A DNA stretch of 35,221 nucleotides from Streptomyces sp. SID14436 (GCF_010548465.1 NZ_JAAGMD010000870.1:1-35221); one strand, 5' to 3'; shown: positions 17,035 to 26,179, counted from the stretch's first letter. A program made the numbers and translations. The notes: a model not told the origin generated them from the sequence alone.

Positions 17035-18000
17035 TCAGCGCGACTTGGGGTCAAGGGCGTTGCGGACCGCATCGCCGAACATGAGGAACGCCAGCACGGT
17101 GATGCTCAGCATCGCGGCGGGGAAGAACAGGACGTACTGCGCGGTGCGCAGATAGTCCTTGCCCGCGGCGATGTCCTGGCCCCAGGAGATCGAGTCGGTC
17201 AGACCGATACCCAGGAAGGACAGGGTCGCCTCGGCCGTGATGTAGCCGCCCAGCGCGATGGTGGCGACGACGATCACCGGGGCGACGGCGTTCGGAAGGA
17301 TGTGCTTGAACAGGATCCGGCGGGTGCCGGCGCCCAGCGCCTTGGCAGCGGTGACGTAGTCGGACTGCTTGACCGTGATCACCGAACCGCGCATCACGCG
17401 GGCGATCGAGGTCCAGCCGAGGACGGCCAGCGCCAGGGCGACCACCGGGACGGACCGTTCGGAGAAGGTGTTCAGCACCACCATGGCGCCGAGCAGGAAC
17501 GGCACGCCGAAGAAGACGTCGGTGATGCGGGACAGCAGCGAGTCGAACCAGCCGCCGAAGTAACCGGAGATCAGACCGACGAGACCACCGAGCAGGGTCA
17601 CCACGACGGTGACGATGACACCGACGAGGATCGAGGCGCGGGTGCCGTGCAGCACCCGGGCGTAGATGGAGCGGCCCTGGTGGTCGTAGCCGAGCCACTC
17701 GGCGGAGAAGACGTGTCCCAGCTCGGGCTTCTGCAGGAAGTGCTGCGTCAGGTCGCCGTCGCGCGGGCTGACCGACCCCGAGATGAACAGGTCGGGCACC
17801 GCGGCGATGATCAGCAGCAGCAGGATCAGGGCCGCGGATATCAGGAACATCCAGTTGTGACGCAGGTCGTACCAGGCGTCGGACCAGAGGCTGCGCGGCT
17901 TGCCGGGGGCGGGGCCGGCGTCCGTGGCGAGCACGGCGTCCGGGGTGGTCGCGGCCTGGGCGGCCACGGCGGTGTCTGTTTTCGAGGCCAGCTCAGGCAT
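17035..18000 (-). CDS. Oligopeptide ABC transporter permease, OppC/DppC type (operon 2)
   Basis: A 321-residue permease. An Ala/Thr-rich N-terminus is followed by PRSLWSDAWYDLRHNW and the first membrane helix at about residues 50-70 (MFLISAALILLLLIIAAVP). A periplasmic loop and five helices follow. The coupling loop is VTAAKALGAGTRRILFKHILPN. It ends FGDAVRNALDPKSR, the usual OppC terminus. Its ATG overlaps the upstream permease stop by eight bases (ATGCCTGA), exactly as in operon 1. Confidence 0.92.
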   Translation of the reverse strand: MPELASKTDTAVAAQAATTPDAVLATDAGPAPGKPRSLWSDAWYDLRHNWMFLISAALILLLLIIAAVPDLFISGSVSPRDGDLTQHFLQKPELGHVFSAEWLGYDHQGRSIYARVLHGTRASILVGVIVTVVVTLLGGLVGLISGYFGGWFDSLLSRITDVFFGVPFLLGAMVVLNTFSERSVPVVALALAVLGWTSIARVMRGSVITVKQSDYVTAAKALGAGTRRILFKHILPNAVAPVIVVATIALGGYITAEATLSFLGIGLTDSISWGQDIAAGKDYLRTAQYVLFFPAAMLSITVLAFLMFGDAVRNALDPKSR

Positions 18001-18922
18001 AGCGAATCCTCGGGTCCAGGACCGCGTACAGCAGGTCGACGATCAGGTTGACGAAGAGGTAGATGAGGACCATCACCGTGACGATGCCCACCACCGTGGC
18101 GCCCTCGCGGCGGCTGAGCGCCAGATAGACGAGGTTACCGATGCCCTGGACGTTGAAGATGCCCTCGGTGACGATCGCACCCGTCATCAGGTTGCCGATG
18201 TCGATGCCGAGGAACGTGACCACGGGGATCATCGAGTTCCGCATCAGGTGCATGGAGATGATGCGGCGCCTCGGCAGGCCCTTGGCGACGGCGGTGCGCA
18301 TGTAGTCGGCGCGGAGATTCTCGGCGATCGACGTCCGGGTCAGCCGCGCCACGTACGCCAGGGAGAGCGAGGCCAGAACGATCGCGGGCAGGAACAACTG
18401 CCCGAAGTTCATGGAGTCCTGGACGGTCGGTGTCACCCAGCCCAGTTGCATGGCGAAGAACCACTGGAACAGGAAGCCGAGCACGAACGACGGCATCGAG
18501 ATGAGCAGGAGCGTGATGACGAGCACACTCGTGTCGGTCTTCTTGCCGGCCCGCATGCCCGAGATGATGCCCATCGACACGCCCACCAGGACGGTGAAGA
18601 CGAAGGCGATGATGGTCAGCCGGACCGTGACGGGGAACGCCTCCGCCATGACCTCGGCGACCGGTCGCCGACTGGCGATCTGGGTACCGAAGTCACCCTG
18701 CGGCAGACCGGCGATGTAGTTGATGTACTGCTGCCAGAGCGGCTTGTCGAGCCCGTACTCCGCCTTGATCGCCGCGATCTGCGACGGGTCCACCGACTGT
18801 TCTCCGTACAGCGCGCGCACGGGATCGCCGGGGAGCGCGTACATCATGAGAAAGATCAGCAGTGTCGTCCCGATGAAGACCGGGATCATCTGGAGCAGTC
18901 GCCGCGCGACGTAGCGCCCCAT
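17993..18922 (-). CDS. Oligopeptide ABC transporter permease, OppB/DppB type (operon 2)
   Basis: A 309-residue permease beginning MGRYVARRLLQMIPVFIGTT, nearly identical at its start to the operon 1 paralogue. The external loop (LPGDPVRALYGEQSVDPSQI) lacks the cysteine pair seen there. Five further helices follow, with the EAA-type loop YMRTAVAKGLPRRRIISMHLMRN before GNLMTGAIVTEGIFNVQGIG. It ends in LIVDLLYAVLDPRIRYA. A GAGGAACC ribosome site sits before ATG 18922. The gap to the upstream lipoprotein gene is 136 bp, much larger than the 7 bp in operon 1, so a processing or internal regulatory site there is possible. Confidence 0.92.
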   Translation of the reverse strand: MGRYVARRLLQMIPVFIGTTLLIFLMMYALPGDPVRALYGEQSVDPSQIAAIKAEYGLDKPLWQQYINYIAGLPQGDFGTQIASRRPVAEVMAEAFPVTVRLTIIAFVFTVLVGVSMGIISGMRAGKKTDTSVLVITLLLISMPSFVLGFLFQWFFAMQLGWVTPTVQDSMNFGQLFLPAIVLASLSLAYVARLTRTSIAENLRADYMRTAVAKGLPRRRIISMHLMRNSMIPVVTFLGIDIGNLMTGAIVTEGIFNVQGIGNLVYLALSRREGATVVGIVTVMVLIYLFVNLIVDLLYAVLDPRIRYA

Positions 18923-19058
18923 GGTTCCTCCATGTTTGTCACAGCGGGAAAGGCCGACGGGTGTTCGCTCCGTTCCGGAGACTCACGCCCGTCGGCCCCC
19001 CGCCGGCACGGGGTGACGGCCCCGGATCGGGGACCGTCACCGCGTGCGAACTGTTCGA

Positions 19059-20690
19059 TTACTTCTTCAGGACCTCGATGTCCGTGAGGACGGGGTCACC
19101 GTTGTTGTCGAACTTCACGTTCTTGACGTTGGTGGAGTAGCCGAAGTTGGCCTTGTAGTACCAGAGCGGGATGGAAGGCATCTTCTCGAACATGGCCTTC
19201 TCCGCCTCCTGGTAGGCCGCGATGGCGCTGTCCAGGTCCTTGGCGTTGTCGCCCTTCTTGAAGAGCGCGTCGATCTCCTTGTCGGCGAAGCCGGACGTGT
19301 TGCCGTCCGCCTTGGAGCCGTACAGGTCCCGCATGAAGTTGACGTTCAGCGGGTAGTCCTGCACCCAGCCGCCGCGGTACATCGACTTGACTTCCTTGGC
19401 GTCACGCGCGTCCAGGTCCGTCTGGAAGTCGGGCTTGGAGTCGCCGACGCAGTCGACGCCGGTGGCCTTGCGGATGCTGTTGCAGACCGCCTCGACCCAC
19501 TCCTTGTGACCGCCGTCCGCGTTGAACTGGATGGTGATCTTGTTGCCGGGGACGCCGCCGCCGTCCTTGATGTACTGCTTGGCCTTGTCCGGGTTGTAGG
19601 TGAGGATGTCGCCGGCGACACCCGCCTGGTAACCCGCCACGCCCTTGGCCGCGAAGCTGCTCGCGGGCTCACGGGTGCCGTTGAGGACGGTCTTGGTGAT
19701 CGTCTCGCGGTCGATCGCCATCGACAGGCCCTGCAGGACCTTGGGGTCGATGTCCTTCCACTGCTTGGTGTAGAAGGCCGGCGTGATGGTCTGGACGGCG
19801 TTGTAGTCCTGGTCCACCGCGCGGTCGCCCAGGTCCGCCTTGCGCTTGGGCAGGTCCTTCGGACCGATCTGGCGGATGACGTCCAGGTTGTTGGAGAGCA
19901 GGTCCTGGTAGCCGGCCTCGACGGTGGTGTAGTTCTTGAGGATCACACCGCCGTTCTTGGGCTTGTCCGCGCCCTTGTAGTCGGCGTACGTCTTGAGCTC
20001 GATCTGCTTCTTGTGCTCCCACTTGACGAACTCGTAGGGGCCGTTGCCGACCGGCTTCTCGCCGAAGGCAGCCGGGTCCTTGAAGAAGCCGGAGGGGAGC
20101 GGGGACCAGACGTCGTAGCCGAGCTTGTACTCGAAGTACGGGATCGGCGAGGACAGCTCGATGGTGAAGGTCTTGTCGTCGACGACCTTCAGACCGGACA
20201 TGGCGTCGGCCTTCGGGTCACCCTTCTCCGGGTGGACGTCCTCGAAGCCCTTGATGTCCGCGAACCAGTAGCTGTTCGTCTGGTTGTTCTTGATGTTGGC
20301 GGCCCAGTTCCAGGCGTCCACGTAGGACTTCGCCGTCACGGCCTCGCCGTTGTGGAACTTCCAGCCGTCCTTGAGGGTGACCGTCCAGACCTTGTTGTCC
20401 TCGGTCTTGATGGACTCGGCGTTCTCGTAGATGATCTTGCCCTTGTCGTCGAAGTCGACAAGCTGCGAGAACACGGCCTTGATGACCTTGGAGCCGTTCG
20501 ACTCCTTGGCGTTCGCCGGCTGGAGCGGGTTCTGCGGCTCCCCGACGTCAACCGAGAAAATCCCCTTCGGGTCGACCGCGGCGTTGCTGTTGTCGTTGCC
20601 GCTGTCACCGCTTCCCCCACCACAGGCGGTCGCGCCCAGCGCCACAACCGCGGCTATCGCGACCCACTTGGCGCTCTTGGCACCGCGCAT
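19059..20690 (-). CDS. Peptide-binding lipoprotein, SBP family 5 (operon 2; BldKB-like)
   Basis: A 543-residue binding protein starting at ATG 20690 with GGAGGAA three to four bases upstream of the spacer; the open frame extends further but without a ribosome site. The lipoprotein signal is MRGAKSAKWVAIAAVVALGA followed by TAC, giving Cys23, then a Gly/Ser/Asn linker. The SBP_bac_5 signature is TLKDGWKFHNGEAVTAKSYV, and GNGPYEFVKW and IPLWYYKANFGYS are also typical. It delivers oligopeptides to the 17993/17035 permeases. Two paired cysteines (AVCNSIRKATGVDC) occur in the C-terminal lobe as in the operon 1 protein. Gene order around it recalls the bldK locus of S. coelicolor, which imports a developmental peptide signal. 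That is inference, since bldK itself, as I remember it, has a permease gene before its lipoprotein gene. Confidence 0.9.
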   Translation of the reverse strand: MRGAKSAKWVAIAAVVALGATACGGGSGDSGNDNSNAAVDPKGIFSVDVGEPQNPLQPANAKESNGSKVIKAVFSQLVDFDDKGKIIYENAESIKTEDNKVWTVTLKDGWKFHNGEAVTAKSYVDAWNWAANIKNNQTNSYWFADIKGFEDVHPEKGDPKADAMSGLKVVDDKTFTIELSSPIPYFEYKLGYDVWSPLPSGFFKDPAAFGEKPVGNGPYEFVKWEHKKQIELKTYADYKGADKPKNGGVILKNYTTVEAGYQDLLSNNLDVIRQIGPKDLPKRKADLGDRAVDQDYNAVQTITPAFYTKQWKDIDPKVLQGLSMAIDRETITKTVLNGTREPASSFAAKGVAGYQAGVAGDILTYNPDKAKQYIKDGGGVPGNKITIQFNADGGHKEWVEAVCNSIRKATGVDCVGDSKPDFQTDLDARDAKEVKSMYRGGWVQDYPLNVNFMRDLYGSKADGNTSGFADKEIDALFKKGDNAKDLDSAIAAYQEAEKAMFEKMPSIPLWYYKANFGYSTNVKNVKFDNNGDPVLTDIEVLKK

Positions 20691-20910
20691 GGGTTCCTCC
20701 TCATGAGTCCATTGGTTCACCGCAAAGGGGAGCACACGACATGTCACCGTCCACCGCCCGTCGCCGGTGCCGGAGATTGTCAGGTGCCCCCGTGCTCGTG
20801 AGTCGGCGCCGTCAGCGCGTGACCCGTTATTCCGAGCTCTACGCGCCTAACTATCTGCCATGCGCCTGGGCCGAACCACACCCACGAGGTCTCGGTTCGA
20901 TCACAGCTCG

Positions 20911-20942
20911 GTCCTACATCTTCCAAAATCCGGACAAAGGGT
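20911..20942 (-). promoter_or_regulatory. Promoter-like element of transporter operon 2
   Basis: On the minus strand, TTTGTC and TAGGAC are 16 bases apart, the same spacing as in the operon 1 element. The string ACCCTTTGTCCGGATTTTGG (20923-20942) matches its counterpart at 17 of 20 positions. If it is a promoter, the operon 2 message has a leader of about 210 bases, in contrast to about 30 for operon 1. Confidence 0.4.
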
Positions 20943-20990
20943 TTGGTGAAAGATCCCTGCGAAACGGACTTGTTACACATCTATCGGAAG

Positions 20991-21015
20991 CGGGCGTCCG
21001 CTATGCGGACGCCCG
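20991..21015. terminator. Perfect 11-bp stem-loop upstream of operon 2
   Basis: CGGGCGTCCGC pairs with GCGGACGCCCG around a TAT loop. It lies about 50 bp before the promoter-like element of operon 2 and some 450 bp beyond typA. It may act as a backup terminator insulating the operon, or as an operator, since a near-palindrome of this length can also bind a protein dimer. Confidence 0.4.
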
Positions 21016-21365
21016 GGAGAGAAAAATCGATTGCGCGTAACCTGACCGCGGCGCAGGGTGCCCGTGAGGGCTGCCGTGCACTCAGCGCGCTTGCCCCGTA
21101 CGGCCGTTGACCGTGGGGGCACGGATCGACGGACATACGGACGGCCACGCGCGCCGTCCGGCAGCAGGGTAGTGCGAAAGCGCCGCTCGGAACGGGTTCG
21201 CAGGGCGAATCGAGGGTTTTCCCCCTACCCCCTGTGCGGGCGCCGTTCATCCGCCCGTCGGACATCCGGCACCCACGGGACGGAGACCGGCCGCACCCAC
21301 TGAGGCCCACGTCACACCGGGGGCTCGTGGGACGCGACTTCGGCCGGCGCGGGGCCTGTGACGCC

Positions 21366-21410
21366 GGCCTCGGGCCGCACGCCGGTCCGGCCTCAGGCCG
21401 CACGCCGTCC
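21366..21410. repeat. Tandem near-identical 22-23-bp repeat downstream of typA
   Basis: Two adjacent copies share the cores GGCCTCGGGCCGCACGCCG and GGCCTCAGGCCGCACGCCG, differing at one core base, followed by GTCC and TCC. They sit directly downstream of the typA terminator hairpins. No coding role is evident. Confidence 0.6.
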
Positions 21411-21449
21411 TGGCCGCCCCGAAGGGCGGCCACAGGGCCCGGAGGGCCC
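21411..21449 (-). terminator. Tandem hairpin terminator of typA
   Basis: The stem TGGCCGCCC (21411-21419) pairs with GGGCGGCCA (21424-21432) over a stable CGAA tetraloop. GGGCCC-GGA-GGGCCC (21435-21449) forms a second hairpin closer to the gene. Both lie 14 to 52 bp after the typA stop on the minus strand. Confidence 0.6.
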
Positions 21450-21462
21450 CCGGACGGACGGA

Positions 21463-23379
21463 TCAGCCGTGCTTGGCGCGGCTCGCGGCGCGGGCGCGCT
21501 CGCGGGCGTCCAGGTTCACCTTGCGGATCCGGATGGACTCCGGCGTCACCTCGACGCACTCGTCGTCGCGGCAGAACTCCAGGGACTGCTCCAGCGAGAG
21601 CTTGCGCGGCGGCACGATGGACTCGGTCACATCGGCCGTGGAGGAGCGCATGTTGGTGAGCTTCTTCTCCTTGGTGATGTTGACGTCCATGTCGTCGGAG
21701 CGGGAGTTCTCACCGACGATCATGCCCTCGTACACCTCGGTGCCGGGCTCCACGAAGAGCACGCCGCGCTCCTGGAGGTTGGTCATCGCGAACGCGGTGA
21801 CCGCACCGGCGCGGTCGGCGACCAGGGAGCCGTTGTTGCGGGTCTGGAGCGTGCCGAACCAGGGCTCGTGGCCCTCGTGGATGGAGTGGGCGATGCCGGT
21901 GCCGCGGGTCTGCGTGAGGAACTCCGTACGGAAGCCGATCAGGCCGCGGGAGGGCACCACGAACTCCATGCGCACCCAGCCGGAGCCGTGGTTCGACATG
22001 TTGTCCATGCGGCCCTTGCGCACGCCCATCACCTGGGTGACCGCGCCCATGTGCTCCTCGGGCACGTCGATCGTCATGCGCTCGACCGGCTCGTGCACCG
22101 CGCCGTCGATCTCCTTGGTGACGACCTGCGGCTTGCCGACGGTCAGCTCGTAGCCCTCGCGGCGCATCTGCTCGACCAGGATGGCCAGCGCCAGCTCGCC
22201 GCGGCCCTGCACCTCCCAGGCGTCGGGCCGGTCGGTGTCCAGGACGCGCAGCGACACGTTGCCGATCAGCTCGCGGTCCAGCCGGTCCTTGACCTGACGC
22301 GCGGTGACCTTGCGGTCCTTCACGGCCGCCTTGTTGTCGGCGCCCTTGCCGCTGCCGCCGCGTCCCACCAGCGGGGACGTGTTGGTGCCGATGGTCATCG
22401 AGATCGCGGGCTCGTCCACCGTGATCAGCGGCAGCGGAACCGGGTTCTCCGGGTCGGCCAGCGTCTCGCCGATCATGATGTCCGGGATGCCGGCCACCGC
22501 GCAGATGTCACCGGGGCCGGCCTTCTCGGCGGGCTTGCGGGTGAGCGCCTCGGTCATCATCAGCTCGGAGATCCGCACGCTCTGCACGGAGCCGTCGCGC
22601 TTCATCCAGGCGACCGTCTGGCCCTTCTTCAGCTCGCCCTGGTGCACGCGCAGCAGGGCGATGCGGCCGAGGAAGTTGTCCGCGTCGAGGTTGGTGACGT
22701 GCGCCTGGAGCGGGGCGCCCTCCTCGTAGGTGGGCGCGGGGATGTGCTGCAGGATCGTGGAGAAGAACGGCTCCAGGGAGTCGGAGTCCGAGGGGACCGT
22801 GCCGTCCTGCGGCTTGGTCAGCGAGGCGATGCCGTCGCGGCCGCAGGCGTAGACGATCGGGAACTCGATCTGCTCCTCGTCGGCGTCCAGGTCCAGGAAG
22901 AGGTCGTAGGCCTCGTTGACGACCTCGTCGATCCTGCTGTCCGGGCGGTCCGTCTTGTTGATGCACAGGATGATCGGCAGCCGGGCCTGGAGCGCCTTGC
23001 GGAGCACGAAGCGGGTCTGCGGCAGCGGCCCCTCGGAGGAGTCGACGAGCAGCACGACACCGTCGACCATCGACAGGGCACGCTCGACCTCGCCACCGAA
23101 GTCGGCGTGGCCGGGGGTGTCGATGATGTTGATCGTGATCGGGTCCCCGCCGTCCTTGGGGTGGTACTTCACCGCCGTGTTCTTGGCGAGGATCGTGATG
23201 CCCTTCTCACGTTCCAGGTCGCCGGAGTCCATCATGCGCTCGTCGACCTGGTCGAGCTGGTGGGCGGCGAAGGCACCGGCCTGCTTGAGCATGCCGTCGA
23301 CGATGGTGGTCTTGCCGTGGTCGACGTGGGCGACGATGGCGACGTTGCGGATGTCGTGACGCTGGATGGACAAAGCCAT
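21463..23379 (-). CDS. typA: Ribosome-associated GTPase TypA/BipA
   Basis: A 638-residue translational GTPase related to EF-G and LepA. It binds the ribosome and affects late large-subunit assembly and stress responses. I start it at ATG 23379 (MALSIQRHDIRNVAIVAHVD), because the open frame upstream is low-complexity Pro/Gly/Ala sequence unlike the family. G1 is AHVDHGKT (17-24), the switch region includes EREKGITILAKNTAV, G3 is DTPGHADFGGEVERAL and G4 is CINKTDRPD. Domain II, the V-like domain and the TypA-specific C-terminus (MTNLQERGVLFVEPGTEVYEGMIVGENSR) follow. It ends in a basic Arg/Ala-rich tail (ARERARAASRAKHG). A GGGAG lies 12 bases before the ATG. It is likely a single-gene unit. Confidence 0.95.
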   Translation of the reverse strand: MALSIQRHDIRNVAIVAHVDHGKTTIVDGMLKQAGAFAAHQLDQVDERMMDSGDLEREKGITILAKNTAVKYHPKDGGDPITINIIDTPGHADFGGEVERALSMVDGVVLLVDSSEGPLPQTRFVLRKALQARLPIILCINKTDRPDSRIDEVVNEAYDLFLDLDADEEQIEFPIVYACGRDGIASLTKPQDGTVPSDSDSLEPFFSTILQHIPAPTYEEGAPLQAHVTNLDADNFLGRIALLRVHQGELKKGQTVAWMKRDGSVQSVRISELMMTEALTRKPAEKAGPGDICAVAGIPDIMIGETLADPENPVPLPLITVDEPAISMTIGTNTSPLVGRGGSGKGADNKAAVKDRKVTARQVKDRLDRELIGNVSLRVLDTDRPDAWEVQGRGELALAILVEQMRREGYELTVGKPQVVTKEIDGAVHEPVERMTIDVPEEHMGAVTQVMGVRKGRMDNMSNHGSGWVRMEFVVPSRGLIGFRTEFLTQTRGTGIAHSIHEGHEPWFGTLQTRNNGSLVADRAGAVTAFAMTNLQERGVLFVEPGTEVYEGMIVGENSRSDDMDVNITKEKKLTNMRSSTADVTESIVPPRKLSLEQSLEFCRDDECVEVTPESIRIRKVNLDARERARAASRAKHG

Positions 23380-23736
23380 GGGTTGGCGTACTCCCGGAAT
23401 GGTGAGGAATGGCCCTGCGCAGACGGCTGTGGTGCGCGGACCCTGCCGGGCTGAACACGCCACGGCCTCTCCCCATGTTACGGGCCTCGCATCCTGCCGC
23501 CCGCGCGCAACGGCCCGCCCGGGCCCTCCGCACCCCCTGATCAGCGCCTCGCCGGGCTCCCCTCCACCACCGCCCGCGGGCGGAAACGCCGCACTCCACC
23601 GGCCCCGGAAGCCGGTCGGGGCGGCCGGCGGGGCCGTCGCCGAGGCCCTTCCGTCACCGCCCGGCGTGACCTGCCGCACAGTTTCGCGAGGGGCCGCCGG
23701 GAGGGCCGGACCGGCCCCCGCCGTGCGGCCCCGGGA
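23380..23736. other. 357-bp gap between typA and the third binding-protein gene
   Basis: No gene seen. Near the right end, GGGCCG-GAC-CGGCCC (23703-23717) could end transcription of the lipoprotein gene. Near the left end the strand reading into typA has CGTAACAT (complement of about 23474-23481), a possible -10 region without a clear -35. The rest is GC-rich with no conserved-looking structure. Confidence 0.5.
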
Positions 23737-26028
23737 TCACTTCGCGCCGGCCGTCGCCCGCTCCCCCGCCGGACCCTTGGCGCCCTTCTTGAGGAAGCCC
23801 ATGTCCTCGTACACCGGGGAGCGGAAGCCGAAGGAGCCCGCGTTGACCAGGTTCTTGCGGGCGGCCGTGAGCTGGGGGCGCTGGTAGAGGGGGATGGACC
23901 CGGCCGCCGCCCAGATGCGGGAGTCGGCCTTGCGGATCAGGGCGCTGCGCTCGCCGTCGTCGAGCGTGGTGATGGCCTGGTCGAAGAGCTGGTCGACCTG
24001 GTCGGTGCCGACCCGGGTGTAGTTCTGCTCCACGTTCAGCGAGCCGTCGGCGGCCGGGACGGGCTTGGCGTAGACGGGGCGGGCGTCGGTGGCGGGGTAG
24101 GCGGTCGCGGGCCAGGAGTACAGGGCGAGGTCGTACTGGCCGGACGCGATGTGGTCCTTGAAGAAGCTGTCGTCCTCGACCTTGGTGACGTCCGTGCGGA
24201 TGCCGACCCGGGAGAGCATCTTGGTGATCCGGTCCGCCACGGTGCGCAGGACGTCGGAGCCGGGCCCGGAGGGGAGCACGAAGCGCAGGGTGAGCGCCTT
24301 GCCGTTCTTGGCGAGGGGGGCGGTCTCCGCCCCGGCCGGGGCGGCCGTGCCCTTGGGGGCGTACGCGCCGGGGGCGGTGCCCTGCTTCACCTGCTGGTGC
24401 TGGGGGCCGTCCTGGGCCAGGTGGTCGTCGCGGTCCCCCGCGCTCGTCCTGCCGGGCGCCTTGCCGTCGTCCCCGCCGTCCTTCTTCTCCCCGTCCTTCT
24501 TCTGGTCCTTCTCCTCGCCGTCCTCCTTCTTGCCGTCCTCCTTCTTATCCTTCTTCTCGTCCTTCTTCTCGTCCTCGCCGACGATGTAGGTGCCGTCGTC
24601 GTCCTCGGTGTCCTCGCCGGAGCCCTCGGCCTTCTTCCCCTCGGAGCCGGCCGCCTTCTCCTTGTCCCCCTTCTTCTTCTCCACCGGGCCGCCCGGCACC
24701 CACCCGGCGTCCGCGAGGAGCGCCCGCGCCTCCTTGGCGTCCTGGTCGCCGAGGGCGCCGCTGTTGTCGGCGTAGGCGGCCTGGCCGGCCAGGGCGAGGT
24801 GACTGCCGACGGGTTCGGCGGGCAGGCCGAGCGGCTTGAGGACCGCCTCGGCCAGGGCCCTGCGGTCCAGGGCACGGGCCACGGCCCGGCGGACCCGCTC
24901 GTCGGCGAGGGGGCCCTCGGCGCCGTTGAGGGCGAGCTGGGTGTAGGCGGGCTCCAGGGACTTGCGGACCTCGAAGGCGCCGAGGGCCTTCTGCTCCCGC
25001 GCCCGGACCGCCGCCTTCTCGCGGGCGGTGGTCTCCTCCTCGGCGGCCTTCTCGTCCGAGCCGTTGGCGACGGCCCAGGAGTGCAGTGCCTCGGCGGAGG
25101 AGGAGGCGCTGCTGCCGGGGCCCATCAGGGGGGTGGCCCCGTCCCGCGCCGTGGCGCCGACGGTGATGCGGCGGGCGGCGGAGGCGTCGATCTCCGCCAG
25201 GTCGATGTCCCCGGAGGCGAGCGCGGAGACCCGTTCGTCGCGGGGCACCGCGCGCAGCACGATCTTCTCGAGCCGGGCCGGGTCACCCCACCACCGCGCG
25301 TTGCGGGTCAGGGTGACCTCGTCCTTCTTGCCGTCGACCTTCTTGACCTGGAAGGGGCCGGCGGTGACCTTCAGCTTCTTGCGGGCGCTGTCGTTGAAGG
25401 AGTCGGGCGAGCCCATGACCTCCTTGGGGTACAGCGGCGTGAACAGCGACCGCCAGTCCGCGTAGGCGCGGCTGAAGGTGACCTTGACCTCGAGGTTCCC
25501 CTTGCCGCGCTCGATCTTCTCGATGCGGTCGTAGCCGGCGTTGCGGGCGGTCCAGTAGGCGGTGTCCTTGCCGGACAGGGCGCGCCACTGGGCGGCGAAG
25601 TCGGCGGCGCCGATCTCGCGGCCGTCGCTCCACACGGCCTGCTGGTTGAGCTTGTAGAGCACGACCTGCTTGGGCTCGGTCTCGACGACCTTGGCGGACT
25701 CCAGGTAGTCGGGGTTGCGTTCCGGCCGTCCGCTCGCGTCCATGCGGAACATCGACGGCAGGACGGCCTGGGCGACCCGGACGGTGGTGGCGTCGGCGTC
25801 GGACTGGAAGGTGTTCAGGGTGTCCGGGACGGTGTCCACGGCCCAGCGCAGGGTGCCGCCGTCGGCGATCCTCGAGCGTTCCGCGGGGGCCACGTCCGCG
25901 CCGGCGAGCGGCTTGCCCGAGGGGTCCTCGGAGCTGCATCCGGCCAGGGCGGTCACCGCGAGCGCGCCCGCGGTGAGGAAGGTGATCGAGCGCAGGACCG
26001 CGCGCGGGCGGACTCCGTCGTGGGACAT
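23737..26028 (-). CDS. Peptide-binding lipoprotein (SBP family 5) with charged insertion
   Basis: A 763-residue orphan binding protein, about 200 residues longer than the two operon-encoded relatives. I start it at ATG 26028, eight bases after GGAGG. The signal is RSITFLTAGALAVTALAGC with Cys31 as the lipid site. SBP_bac_5 features follow: WAVDTVPDTLNTF, LNQQAVWSDGREIGAADFAAQW, GPFQVKKVDG. An Ala/Glu-rich helical insert (NGSDEKAAEEETTAREKAA) lies at about residues 315-345. A Lys/Asp/Glu-rich, probably disordered segment covers about 449-571. The domain then resumes with LTLRFVLPSGPGSDVLRTVADRI and ends IPLYQRPQLTAARKNL. No permease or ATPase gene is adjacent, so it must use another transporter or have another role. 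It is divergent from the sdh cluster. Confidence 0.88.
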   Translation of the reverse strand: MSHDGVRPRAVLRSITFLTAGALAVTALAGCSSEDPSGKPLAGADVAPAERSRIADGGTLRWAVDTVPDTLNTFQSDADATTVRVAQAVLPSMFRMDASGRPERNPDYLESAKVVETEPKQVVLYKLNQQAVWSDGREIGAADFAAQWRALSGKDTAYWTARNAGYDRIEKIERGKGNLEVKVTFSRAYADWRSLFTPLYPKEVMGSPDSFNDSARKKLKVTAGPFQVKKVDGKKDEVTLTRNARWWGDPARLEKIVLRAVPRDERVSALASGDIDLAEIDASAARRITVGATARDGATPLMGPGSSASSSAEALHSWAVANGSDEKAAEEETTAREKAAVRAREQKALGAFEVRKSLEPAYTQLALNGAEGPLADERVRRAVARALDRRALAEAVLKPLGLPAEPVGSHLALAGQAAYADNSGALGDQDAKEARALLADAGWVPGGPVEKKKGDKEKAAGSEGKKAEGSGEDTEDDDGTYIVGEDEKKDEKKDKKEDGKKEDGEEKDQKKDGEKKDGGDDGKAPGRTSAGDRDDHLAQDGPQHQQVKQGTAPGAYAPKGTAAPAGAETAPLAKNGKALTLRFVLPSGPGSDVLRTVADRITKMLSRVGIRTDVTKVEDDSFFKDHIASGQYDLALYSWPATAYPATDARPVYAKPVPAADGSLNVEQNYTRVGTDQVDQLFDQAITTLDDGERSALIRKADSRIWAAAGSIPLYQRPQLTAARKNLVNAGSFGFRSPVYEDMGFLKKGAKGPAGERATAGAK

Positions 26029-26179
26029 CTCTGGGTACCTCCGGAAGGCCGCGGGCGTTACGATCACTTTTGGCGGTATTTGGTGCTCATCTGATGTATG
26101 CGGCCACTGAAGAGGAAAGGGTTCGGCAACCGAGGGCGACACGGCGACCACGGCTGGTAAGCCCACCCGTGCGGCGCAA

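Larger units (their letters stand above)
20691..21462. other. 772-bp intergenic region between typA and transporter operon 2
   Basis: I see no convincing gene here. From right to left it holds two typA terminator hairpins (21411-21449), a near-duplicate 22-23-bp repeat (21366-21410), a GC-rich stretch, a perfect 11-bp stem-loop (20991-21015), an AT-richer tract (about 20820-21050) with a promoter-like element (20911-20938), and a long leader of some 200 bases before the lipoprotein start. The leader contains CGAACC and GGTTCG inverted arms (near 20870-20900) but nothing that matches a riboswitch I know. Confidence 0.6.

Noticed and set aside
20741..21040. Plus-strand open frame in the gap before operon 2
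   Set aside because: Codon use lacks GC bias at third positions, the start has no good ribosome site, and the region has promoter-like AT-richer composition.
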